Of a stretch of 64,000 nucleotides of DNA, positions 23,694 to 35,176 are shown one piece after another (the first letter of the stretch is position 1; every line of letters begins with the position of its first letter). Both the position numbers and the translations under genes were made by a program. The notes beneath the pieces are model-generated. The model worked only from the letters and a program-made list of their open reading frames with translations. It did no database searches and was not told the DNA's origin. The stretch covers positions 36,001-100,000 of the forward strand of contig JAMWET010000950.1 of the NCBI GenBank assembly GCA_024036415.1. The letters run 5' to 3'. The stretch is from Prochilodus magdalenae. Its lineage: Eukaryota > Chordata > Actinopteri > Characiformes > Prochilodontidae.

Positions 23694-26356
23694 CCGCTAT
23701 AAGTCAATCTGTAAGGCCTGATAAGACCAATGGGTGAACAGCGGAGGATTTGGTGGAAGTTTTCCAAAACACTTTATACCTTTTTATGTTTGAATGTCAC
23801 ATGCACAGCCTCAAATAAACAGTCCAAATTGATGTTTAACTTCAAAATTAACTTTAAATTGGTTAAGATGTGACAACGACAGTAGACAATTCACTCAAGT
23901 CCTCAGAAGACCAAGTTACCAAGTTTATATTTCCACCAGAGAGGTCTCCAGATCTAAACAAATGACATATTTGTTACTCTCTATTTTCAGCGTAAGCTAA
24001 TTAGCCGGAACCACATTTAGTTACTGTACCAGAAAAAGATGGTGCTGACTGTATGTATTTGATTATGAAATCCTGTACTCAGATATAAATGAATACTCAG
24101 TGTGAACTTAGAGCAAAATAACAGTACTAAATGATTGAAATCATGAGCAAACAGTCACGTTACAGAAGAAACTAAAGGAAATATAACCTGCATAAATTAT
24201 GATTTTAGTCCTGGAAATGTTGTAAGAGATGAGAGTTGAAAATAATCAGCAGCAAGGTAGCCTGTACTCCAGCCAATGGTACCACCACATCCACTTCCAA
24301 CGGCAAGGAATAACAGAATCTCCATGGTCCAAACTGTAGACAATAGAATGGAAATGTCCCACACTCCTCCTTTAGTCAGGAAGAACTGTCAGAAATTGCG
24401 TAATTAATCACACCCAGCTCTTATCTACTGAGGAGACCTTTTTGCATAATCAAATTACTATCTTTAGTGCTCAGAGTAAACACAGACTAACTTCGCAAGT
24501 CTTTTAACCGCATTCACCTCACACATTCAGACTCACACAGGGAAAGAGTGAACGTACAATTTGCCTCTGGACATGAAATGAAAACGGGCATAAGGACCAA
24601 TATCAGTATAATGTGCCTGTGGTTATTACATTTCAAACACAGTGAAACAATTCATTTTTCAAGTTTTACTCTGAATGAGCACTTTCTCACATATAGACAA
24701 CATTAACCTCTTGTACATTTTATACCATTTTCTTTGATGTAGAGATGGATTTTGGATGGAAGTCTGAGGTTGGTATAAAGTTTATGTTTCTTTAAGCTTT
24801 GAAGACGTTTTCCCATTTTCATAAAAATATCAGAAACATGTTCAGTAATAGCTGTTCACATCTTGGGGTAACTGCTCAGCTCAGAAAAAGGCTTTCCATA
24901 TCAGTGACATCACAACTACAAATTGTCCACCCTCAGTGGACTAAAATACCTGTTCTTTGATTTTCATTATAAAACATGTATTTTCAGCATAGGTCGAAAA
25001 AATTAATGCAAGGTTTCTCATCCACCATGTATTCATTAAATGGCAACTTCAGGTAAAACTGTCCATTCTATCATGAATAGGTGGAAGCATCCATGACAGC
25101 TTTTTCTTTACTGTTTTCTTCTTGTTGCATGACCAAAACACAGACACTGTCATCATGCCGTCTCTCACAACTCTCATTGGTGCCCACAGGACGGGTGCCT
25201 GGCACAGACAGTTTGCATCATCTTACTAATTGCTTCTATAAGCTTGACACAGATGTTTTCTGGGTAGTCTTACCACTATGATGAATATACAGAGGAATTA
25301 AAAACCAAGTCACTTTTTGAAACGTATGGTGTCCCAAAGGCACAGTATACTGATAATGACCCATAAAAAAGAGAGAATGAGTGGAAAAAAAGAGCTGTGC
25401 TTAGCTTGCTTTCACATTTATGCATAGGCCTACTCTTTTATTTTCAGAGACAGGTCATACTTCTGTACTTTGCCAGTGGAGTGATCAATACCAAAACAAA
25501 TTTGAGATGAGTCACCATGAAAGGGGTAAAGGATTAATCATTCAGTGGAGGAGCTCACCCAAATTCATCATTTCAAATGCTTTCAGTAGCTTGTACCTCA
25601 CCGTTCCTTCTGCTGACGTTTTCAAACCCTTTCATTTCCCTATGCTACTCAGACTTCAAACAGGTGTCTGGATAAATTGTTAAATCTTTTAGCCTATGAA
25701 TCATGGTCAGGAGCTCTGTGGTCAGTGTGATTTGCTCCTGGATCCAGCCATGAGATTTTGGTCCAGGCAGCCTCGCAGTTGGAAACAATCAGTGATGCTA
25801 ATAAACAACACCCTCCTCCACAACAAGCAGTCCATCTGTCTGTGTCAGCATAATCAAATTTCATAAATATAATCACAGCACTCTGTTGTGATGGACTCCC
25901 TGAATGATTGCCCTCTGGGAAGTGTGTTTCATACAGGCTACTACATCTCTGATAATTCAGTCAGATCCAGAATGAGGGGATAGCCACAAGGCAAATGCGG
26001 GCGATTGATGACAACCTGTCGCAGAACATCATTGTGCTCCTGCCTGGTAATGAACAGGACTCTGATTACTGAGTCCATTTATCAGGCAATCCAACCAGAG
26101 CTCAATTAACGGCAGTAACAAATGAGAGATTGTTGATATGAGACGCGATCTGGCCTGACGCAATACTAGCTCACAATGTTCTTTGCAGATGTGCACTTCT
26201 GTAGCTACAATTTACTTTGGATTTCTATTCATGCTAATGTTTTCTCCACAGCATGCAGCCTTTATTTCAGCCCATCGTTTAAAACGTCATAAATCAAGAT
26301 AAGTGTGCATATATTCTATCATTCTATTCATGACCAAGGCTTGTTTAAAGAAGTTT

Positions 26357-26360
<4 letters not shown>
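23694..26360. other. intergenic, no gene seen
   Basis: Noncoding. The block 25690-26230 is repeat-free and moderately GC-balanced (CTCAATTAACGGCAGTAACA, GAGACGCGATCTGGCCTGAC), so it could contain conserved regulatory DNA. Open frames here are short and featureless. Confidence 0.35.
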
Positions 26361-26403
<43 letters not shown>

Positions 26404-26412
26404 CAGAGAGAG
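26361..26412. repeat. (GA)n microsatellite
   Basis: An AGAGAG tract of about 52 bases with two interruptions (GGGAG, GACAG). On the - strand it gives a serine-leucine run, which is a translation artefact. Confidence 0.97.
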
Positions 26413-26944
26413 TACTTTTCTCTGTAACCCAATGCATCCACCATGACGCTCTACCCTGCTTTTCAAAAAACTCTGAAAAAAGCAGCCACTAATTAGGCCG
26501 TGCTCTGGCCCAGGCTCCAAACTCCTTATAGTGGTAATCCCAGTTGATGCATTTGGGGTGGCTGATTCATCGACTGAGAAGCCCAGCTTTTGTACATGAG
26601 AACACAATCGACCACAGCACTGTGGCTTCAATGGAGCAAGAACTTCAGTGGGTTTAAACCCGGCGCTGTGCTGGGAGAGGGCATGATCACAACAAAGATA
26701 CTACTGATGTTCTGAGGAGCTACTGAGGGGCGGGTGTTTAATTAGCCCCTAGTAAAAGATAAGAGAAATCTCAGAGGCCTTGTCTTTGGCTGAGATATTC
26801 TCACACAAATAAATGGTAAAAACAAGTGGGATTGAGTGGAACTTGATTAAAAGATGTAACAGATGTTAACATGAAATATCTAGGATATTTCCACCCAGAT
26901 AATCATTACTGTTTATTCATTCACCATTTCTCATTAGTACATTA

Positions 26945-26956
26945 CATATATGTATG

Positions 26957-26996
<40 letters not shown>

Positions 26997-27083
26997 ATAT
27001 ATGTATGTATGTATATATATATATATATATATATGTAATATATGTATGTGTATGTATATATGTATGTATATATATATATATAT
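26945..27083. repeat. compound (TA)n/(TATG)n microsatellite
   Basis: Alternating TA runs and TATGTATG blocks with two internal duplications of the TGTAATATATGTATG segment. It gives a tyrosine/isoleucine-only open frame, which is not a gene. Confidence 0.97.
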
Positions 27084-29799
27084 GTCATAAGTGTAAGTCT
27101 TATCAAAACACCATTACTCTAAACAACAGCTACCCTTGACATTGCGTAAATGCTTCATGATGAATAGAAAAGTTTAAAACTTCTATTAACTGAAAAAATT
27201 ACAAGAAAATTCTGCTGATGTTTTGATATTGCTAATTGCTAGTTAAATATTAATAATTATTGAAATATAAACAAGTGGTTTGATGGGTAGTGACAGGATA
27301 CAATCTCCAACGCAAATATAGCCATTAATATGTGACAATACGTAATAAACCTTATCACAAAACTTATTTGAATGTATTAAGCATTAGGCAATGTACCCAT
27401 ATAAATTATACTAGGTCATGCTATTTAACTAGCATTAGTTATTTGGTGTTTGCTAGCAACCAGCTACTTTCTTTTCATCTTGACAACAATGCAGAGTTAT
27501 CTGTTTAAGATGATCTGCTGCCACCTTCAAGAAGTGTTTCAAATCATACAGCATGGCTGCTACTTACAGGGCTTGTGATGCTAATAAAGTTGGAACTGCC
27601 CCTCTCTCTGTAGTTTCTTCAGCGTTGAATGCTGAGCAAAATATTGTTCAGGTTTGAGAAACTGTCCCACATTAAATTTGCAGAAACAAATATTAAATTA
27701 AATTGGATTAAAATTGCCCAGGATCAATGTAACCACCATATACCATGTATATATATATTACATACATGGGCACTGTTGGTTTCTACTCGCCAGCTTGTTT
27801 TGCAAATTTTCTGTTCCATCATAAATTGTGTAGAAGTTACTTCATGGCACCTCGATTAACTGCAGCATTTAAGGTGGAACCGGACATTTGATTTAAAAAG
27901 CTGTTAGATAGAAAGTCAGCTTCACCCTTGTTTAGCGATGAACATTAGTTATGTCTGTTGAGGGTTCAGTTTTTTGAAAAGGTTATAAAAAGTTCTAACA
28001 TCCATTTCTCACACTGGGACAGTAGATTTCTCCATGTAGTTCTCTGATTTGTGTTGTTGTTGCTTTATTGAATATAATCTGATGCATATACATTTCAGAG
28101 GCATAAACATTAGTGAGCCTGTTATTTAATGGTCAGGGCTTGGTGTGTTTTACTTACCTCTCTTGTAAATGTAGGAATTGTATTGGAAGAAGAGGCATCA
28201 GTATTTGAGGTTCATGGTATGTCAATTCTATGTAATGAAATTCTCCTTATTCAACTATGACCATGTGGCACCTTCAAAGGCACAAAACGTCCTGTTTTAT
28301 TCTTAGGGAACTAAATGGAAAACTGATCATGTAATATAAATAATAACTGCTTTGGTAAGTCAAACTTCACAAACCTTCGCATATACAAGTAGAATAAATA
28401 TAAATACAAGGGCAATGTAGCATATAGGTCCTTTAATTGCTCAATTGTGCAGTTGTACATAAAGAAAAGTTTTTTGAAAGTTTGTCATGACAGTAATAAT
28501 ATATTCCACACAGCAGCAATGAAAAGCATTACATCATACTCCATTCAACCCTTACAGAACTGATGCACAGATCACTTATCAGCACCCATCACTGAACTCT
28601 TTCCAGCTACGCGCTCACACACATCATCTGAGCTGAACATGCTGCAGTGCCTGTAGTGGCTCGTCACTGAGCATATTTATGTGTGTTTCAGTCCATGGAT
28701 AGTTGTTTCCCAGAGCATCTGTCATGGGAGCAGGAGAAGAGTGATGACATATGGCACATTTAATTAGTGTAAACTCATTTCATTTCCCCACCTGACAGGC
28801 CTGTGGGACACAGCAGACCCTGTTCTCTGTCAGGGGCCTGGTAAGACTGAGGTTCAGTGGGGTTTCCAGCCTAGTTAACCTGGGCCGTGCTCACCATACT
28901 GCATTAATGAGTGGGCTTGAGAGCCACCTGAGCCAACATCACAAAGGAATTTCAATCCACACGAGTGAGGATCACTCTGCAAACAGCAGCTGTTGGTTGG
29001 ATTTGACTTGTGCATAATAGCCTTGTTCTCATGTTCCTGAGGCCTGTTCAAGAGGAATAAACGTCAGATATTTTCAGTCAGGTTGGGTGTACAGCACGCT
29101 GACGAATAGGCATCGCCCTGTGACCATGTTCCCTGACATCAGGAGCATAAACTCACAACCTAGGTTTGCATTGAAGCAGCACAGTGTGGGTTTCTCATTG
29201 TTTTACTCATGCAGTGTATGTGCTAATACTATTGAGTGACAGTAATGTCAACCAATATCTGCTACTTTTGTCACAAGGTTTAGTCCCTAAGAGTGCTTTC
29301 ATCTTCAGCAGAGATGCAGTTCAGTGGACAGAAAACCTCTTAGGCCACATCATCTAATGGAGCCCTTCATGCTTGTTTTCACAAAGCATCATTTTGCATT
29401 TCCTCAGTAAAGAGTGAGGCTCTAAAGGATTTGAACTAAACAGATCATAGGAGGTTTATTGGCTTATCTAGACACATAAACTGCCAAGTGCATGTGTGCG
29501 TATAAGAGAGCTTTTGAAATCAGAGCGCTTATCAGTAATTGGATTGACAGAATGTCCTAGTTTGGCATAGTGGTTCTGGCGACATGACTGGAAGTAAACC
29601 AAGCTCTTTTAAATATACTTTCAATCACGGTTTTACTTGTGCACTTACAGTACAGTTATCATTTTGTATATTTCTACATAAATATGATCAGATCTGCATC
29701 TAACACATATCAATAGATCAAGAGATCTAAATTAAATGAGACACATAAAAAAGTTTTTTTTGGTTTAGTTTTTTGAAGTAACTAATATATCAATAAATG
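27084..29799. other. intergenic, no gene seen
   Basis: AT-rich to about 28.5 kb. The block 28600-29000 is less AT-rich and repeat-free (CACCTGACAGGCCTGTGGGA, TCACCATACTGCATTAATGA) and could be conserved noncoding DNA. No exon was recognised. Confidence 0.35.
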
Positions 29800-30066
29800 C
29801 TTTTGTTGGCAAAAGTATGTGAACCTCTGCTTTCGTGAGATCCCATTGAGCAACAGTGACCTCAACCAATTGGTTCCTGTAACTGCAGACATCCAAACCT
29901 CCAATGGCAACTTTACAGGAGGATAAAACAGCTAACCAAGCTGAAAATAAAGAAATCTAAATGTGTCTAAACTTTTGACTGGTGCTGTAAATGAACATCT
30001 GATCACATTTTTGCAAAAATTCATAAAATCATAAAAAGGTTCGCAAACTTTTAGGCAGCACGGTAA
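29800..30066. mobile_element. short Tc1/mariner-type MITE
   Basis: The left end GGCAAAAGTATGTGAACCT and the right end, read in reverse complement, GCCTAAAAGTTTGCGAACCT form imperfect terminal inverted repeats about 255 bp apart. 'Aaaagtatgtgaacc' ends are typical of non-autonomous Tc1/mariner derivatives in fish. The inside is noncoding. Confidence 0.6.
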
Positions 30067-31818
30067 ATGACTTTGCAGACAAAACTGAAATAAAGCCCAG
30101 CTGTAGATTGTAGTACTCAGAAAACCTATAAATGCATTGAAGATTAAAAGTTACTCATCCAGTATGATTCCTAGTTCACAATTATTGCATGGCAGGTCCA
30201 ACTCATTCAAAAGCAATTACCTCACAGCTGTGTATGCTTCTCCAAAGCTGTGACTGTGTCGAGATGAAACATTCTAAACAAAGATTTACATATTAATCAT
30301 TACTGCACTAGCCCCGGCAGTCCAGCACTTCTTCAAAATGACTTGATTCATTCAATTGTGGACAAACAAAGTCATTTAGAGTGATGTGAAATGGTTGAGG
30401 TACTTCCATTCAAGGCTGAAACACATAAATTCATCAAGTCAAAGGCAAACAACAGAAAAAAGGACTGGGTAAAGGTAACATTCATAAAAGAGCAGAAAGT
30501 AAAAGACCATATTAACCAAATGTGGCGAGGTGTCCACCAATCGGGGTGCGTGGCAACACCCAGGGGTTACACCCGTGTACACCTCAAATATATATCTTGA
30601 TTATGCCACCCCTTTATTAGGAGGAAGGGGACCCCACGCTAGGCCACTCAACTAAATGAATGCACGAGCCAGCCAATAATATCACCAATATAGGCATCCA
30701 GCCATACCACACAAGGTAACACTGAAGCTCGTCTTACATTTGCCAAAAAGCAAAGACCTGTAAGCCGTTTAAGATGACGGTCTAATTTCTCTGTTGTTTC
30801 TTCTAAATAACACTGAATCAATGAGCTGGAAAGACAAAGGAGACTTCAGTCTCATGCTGCTCAGATGTTCCCCCTTGGCAAAACACCTGATGTGTCTCCT
30901 CTCTGTAAAGGGACCCATTGGGCTCAGGTTTGGTAAGGCACCAACACTCATCTTTACCTGCAAGGGACCTGTCATATCTACTTTTTGTCTACCACTATTT
31001 CTACTAAAGAATTTTAAAAGAATCACCATTAAGTCTCTTGAGCCAACAAATAGCAACATTTGAGCCATACAGTTTGTTTATTGAAGAAATCATGAATTCT
31101 GTTTATCTGTCCATGAGCTGAAGCTGAAACATTATCAGGTTTGGAAGCAGGACAGTGATCCAAAACAGAAAAGCAAACCAAAAAAAAAGAAAGCAAACCA
31201 TCAGAAAAAAAACAGTACAGAATCAGAATTATAATCTCTTAATTTTTAATAATCTCAGATTTTTTTTTCAACTGGATTACACATACAAGGAATTAGTCTC
31301 GATTAGACCCCACATGTACAGAAGTGGGTAGTAACAAGATGCTTTGGTAAAGTACTGATGGATTAGTTCTCTGCTCAGTATTTTCTAATAGAAAGGCTTT
31401 TATTTCTACTTAACTATATTAGTGAGTATTGGAATCTGTTTTTTACTGCTTATATTTTGTTTATATTTAGTCAATTTTTCTGTTTTATTCTCTGTTTTGT
31501 TGTTTATAACATCCGTTCTGTTTTGTGATCGGTCACATTTCTGAGTTTGGGGCTTAAACGTTTTATTTTAGACCAAAGTAATAATAATTATTATAAAATC
31601 TAGCCATACAAACGTTACTTCTCTAATAGATTCTGGGTTTACTAAGAAGCTTCACATGCCAGTTTACTTTTACTTGAGTTTGGTTTAGGCTAGTCAACCC
31701 ACCTCTGCACATTGTCATATATTTAACCAACCATTTAACCTACAGTAAAATCTGATAAATGGAATAAAGGATAGGAATAATAATAGCCATGGAAGGGAGC
31801 TGAAAAAGATGTGTAAAT
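30067..31818. other. intergenic, unassigned
   Basis: It includes a GC-richer patch at 30520-30660 (GTGGCGAGGTGTCCACCAAT, GGAGGAAGGGGACCCCACGC) that looks like part of a dispersed repeat. Another block at 30790-31060 has open frames on both strands but no protein motif that I recognise. No gene is called. Confidence 0.35.
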
Positions 31819-32270
31819 TGTCACATCTGTCTCCCTGGTCTTGTTCATATGTCAAACAACGCCCCCACTTGTTACTTCTTGTCATAGCACAGCTCTTCCT
31901 GCTCCGCCCACTCCCACACCTGAGACCAATCTGTTACCCATTAGGACGTGTATTAAGACCCCTTTGTTTGCCCTGCCTGTTTGTGAAGTCTCTGTTGTAC
32001 CTTTGTTAGTTCTGGGCTGCTGTTCCGGTGTTAGTGCTGAGCCTGTTACTCCCCTCGTGTGTTTCGCCGCGTTTCATTTCTGTATTTGTTCTTTTTGTTT
32101 TGTAGTGTTTGTCTTCGTCTGTAGTTCTTGACCCTGGTTTTGTGTCTGCTTTCAATTTATGGACATGTCTTTAGTCATACCCACCTGTGTTTTGACCCCT
32201 GTTACCCGGACTCATTCTAATAAAACCACTATGCACTTGCATCCCGCCTCAACCATTATGTTACATAAAT
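31814..32270 (+). mobile_element. solo-LTR-like element 2 with 5-bp target duplication
   Basis: The element 31819-32265 (447 bp) begins TGTCACATCTG and ends TGTTACA. It is flanked by the perfect direct repeat TAAAT at 31814-31818 and 32266-32270. A canonical AATAAA lies at 32219-32224, followed by CTATGCACTTGCATCCCGCC, the position expected for the R/U5 part of an LTR. The start sequence and the 'polyA signal then GCACTTG' order are shared with the element at 9832-10196, so both probably belong to related families. No internal retroelement genes are present. Confidence 0.72.
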
Positions 32271-32985
32271 ATCTGCATTAATGGATACATATATTTATGT
32301 AAGTACAAACAAAGTCTTCCTCAAGACCGTGAAAGGCTGTCACAAAGAAAATGAAGGTTGGGTGCTAAACATTAAGTGGCATTTTTCACATGGGTGAAAT
32401 ATAATTCACATGTTGTTGGATATATGTGTTTCTGACATACATAAACAATTATTTTTAACCAAGTGTTTGAAAACGTTCTCTGTCTGACATTGCATTTTGT
32501 TCAAACATCTAAAAGCATTCACTTAAATATGCACTGCTAAAGAAAGACAGGAAGGAGCAAAGACAGCACTGTAGTCCTGACAATAGAAAATCATGAATAA
32601 TAAACTTTCTTTGGGATTTTTTGCCCTACAGTGTCTTGCGTGTTTCTCTCTACCCTGCAGGGTATTATTTTTAAAATATGTTTTAGACCACAATCACAAA
32701 ATCTCAAATATCATAAAAGCAATATCTCAGGCATCAGGCAGTGTACGGTTTCATAAGCGTTTTGTGTAACAGCTTTCTGTAGGAGAACACATGAAGCTTC
32801 TCTGAATGATTTTGTTTACATCTTAATGACTCTACAGAAGTGTTTAGCTGTCCTTGGGATTCTCCTTTAATCAGTCAATTCAACTTTAAATACGGCGCTG
32901 CACCTGTGTAACCATGCTTTTACTAATATATAAGAAAGGACAATACAATGACACAAGAGCAAGATGACCACTACGAGTACAGACT
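32271..32985. other. intergenic, no gene seen
   Basis: AT-rich noncoding sequence. No exon, RNA or repeat family was recognised. Confidence 0.4.
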
Positions 32986-33800
32986 ATGCAACATAGCATC
33001 AGTTTTTTCCAAATGCATAGTCCACTAAGCTTAAAAAATGCCAAGCATTCCTCCGGTTTGGATCATGCATGTGGCCTCTGGAGCAGGCCAGGAATTAGCA
33101 CTTTTGGAGACCTGTGTACTAGATTTAACCTTCCACGCCTGTTTCAATATTTTCAAGTCCGCTATTGTGCCGATTCCTTTTTATTCTATTCCCAGGGGAC
33201 CCCAGACCTAACTTGGGTTTTTACGAGGTCCTTTAACGAAAGAGCAGTAATCTCATTCATGTATAACATTATGTCCTTTACCGATCAGTGTCTGATGACT
33301 ACAGTTATGCGAGAAAGGGAGCTTGAGCTAGAGTTGGAGGAGAACTGGTGGACCAAAGCATTTGAACGAGTTAACAATTCTTCATCCTGCTCTCGTCTTA
33401 ATCTGATTTAGTTCTAACTTGTTCATAGAACTTACCATAGTAATGCCAAACTGGCAAGCATTTACCCAGAGGTGAACCCATTCCCACATTGTTGCACATG
33501 TTTTGGGCCTGTACAAAGCTGGAAAAGTTTTGGATGATGCTTTCACCTCATTGGGGGAGGTTTTGGGTCTAATATAGACCCGTGCCCACTGCTTGTAATA
33601 TGCGAGATACCAGCAGAATCCCCCAGGTGGTTGACGCAATAGCCTTTGTCCTTCTTCTTGACAAGAGAAGGGTGGAAGTCTCCTATTTAACCTTCACATG
33701 CTCTATGGTTGACAGATGTCATGTTCTGAACCTGGAGAAGATTAAATTCAATCTAAGAGGAATTGCGGACATTATTATTATAATTAAGCTGAACTGAATG
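32986..33800 (+). mobile_element. 3' end of an L1/Tx1-type LINE ORF2, degenerate
   Basis: Translation of 33055-33225 gives FGDLCTRFNLPRLFQYFQVR, matching the conserved region near the C-terminus of fish L1/Tx1-like ORF2 proteins (F.EL..KFNLP...FFRYLQ.R). After frameshifts, later pieces in other frames follow the usual order (a YPEV segment, a cysteine cluster and an FH.-W segment around 33460-33540, then LLDKRRVEVSYLTFTCSMVD). The copy ends in ATTATTATTATAATTAAG, a simple A/T tail. It is 5'-truncated and broken, without endonuclease or reverse transcriptase core. Confidence 0.6.
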
Positions 33801-34847
33801 TAACCAAACTCTGATGTAACTGCATGAAAACCAAAAGCTTGGTGCCTTGTAACTCACAAACACCAATATAGAACACAGTTACATGATGTGTAGAGCAGTT
33901 TTACAAACTCACAATCTTTATTTAGGAGAAAGCAGGAATATAAATGAAAGATCTAAAGTGCAGGCGTGCTTGAAAAATATCTACAGCCAGGTTCCGTCAG
34001 ACCATTTCTCAAACCTTTTTCTTTTCATGTGTGTGTGGGGAGGTGGTAGTCATATTCTGAATAACTTGCAAAGATAAATATACACTCTGTCAAGCGTGTC
34101 CAACATGAAAGGCTTTCCATTCTTCAGATAAATAGCAGAAGCCAAGCCAAACTGATGGGTGTAAAAGCCTGTACTTTCAATAATTTGAAAAAGACCCTTA
34201 AATCGTGTGATGGTAAGTGTGAAATCCCATTCGCATTGAATCCACTTTAAAGGAGGGAGGCAGTGGTGAAGGATGGAGGAGGGTGGCAAGACAGTCTTTG
34301 TGAGAACCAGCTGCACCTAGCATTGAGGCTTTACATTAAAAACGGTTGTGACAAATTCCTGCTGATGTACTGATGTCATTCTTTCTCTCACTTACCCCCG
34401 GTACCATTCTATCACTGGGCTTAAAAAGGAAACCTTCCTCAAGTACTTTCATTACTCTCCTCATAACCTTGGATGTTCTGGAAATAACACAGGTGCCATT
34501 TTTTCTCCCTTCAGAGTTTGACCTGGTGTAATGAATGGGTTCTGCAGTGACCTGTCTATTATTCTAGTACTGCCCTCTTCCTTTTCTCCAATGACAATGA
34601 GTCCCAGTAGACTGACACCCATGACTGTGCTTAAGTGGAACTCGGCTGGTCCTTCCAATTAAGACTCCAGAGCAGGCTCCAGCCACCATTCACTAGGCTC
34701 TCCTCAACACCTACCATTCACAGCACTGACATAACTCACCTTCTAGTGCTCAGGAGAGGTCAGGTGTGGAGGCAAAGCCGCAGCTCTAACATAGCATTTC
34801 CACCCACCCTGCTCCGACTTTAGATAATTACATCCCAGTCAAATCAC
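33801..34847. other. intergenic, no gene seen
   Basis: Noncoding. The region has short open frames only and no recognisable motif. No gene or repeat call. Confidence 0.4.
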
Positions 34848-34905
34848 ACATACATACATATATACATATATACATACATATATACATATATACATATATA
34901 CATAT

Positions 34906-34936
<31 letters not shown>

Positions 34937-34974
34937 CATATATACATATATACATATATACATATATACATACA

Positions 34975-35008
<34 letters not shown>

Positions 35009-35176
35009 AATACATACATATATATACATATATACATACATACATATATACATACATATATAAATACATACATATATATACATATATACATACATACATA
35101 CATATATACATACATACATACATATATACATACATATATACATACATACATACATACATATATACATACATACATA
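34848..35176. repeat. (TACA)n/(TATA CATA)n microsatellite
   Basis: About 330 bases of TACA and TATACA units with occasional TATAAA. All three - strand frames are open through it and yield tyrosine/methionine/cysteine-rich low-complexity translations, which are artefacts. It is a likely polymorphic and assembly-sensitive site. Confidence 0.98.

Noticed and set aside
30769..31068. Facing 99- and 89-codon frames on opposite strands
   Set aside because: No motif, no splice context and no family likeness. Chance frames in noncoding or old repeat sequence.
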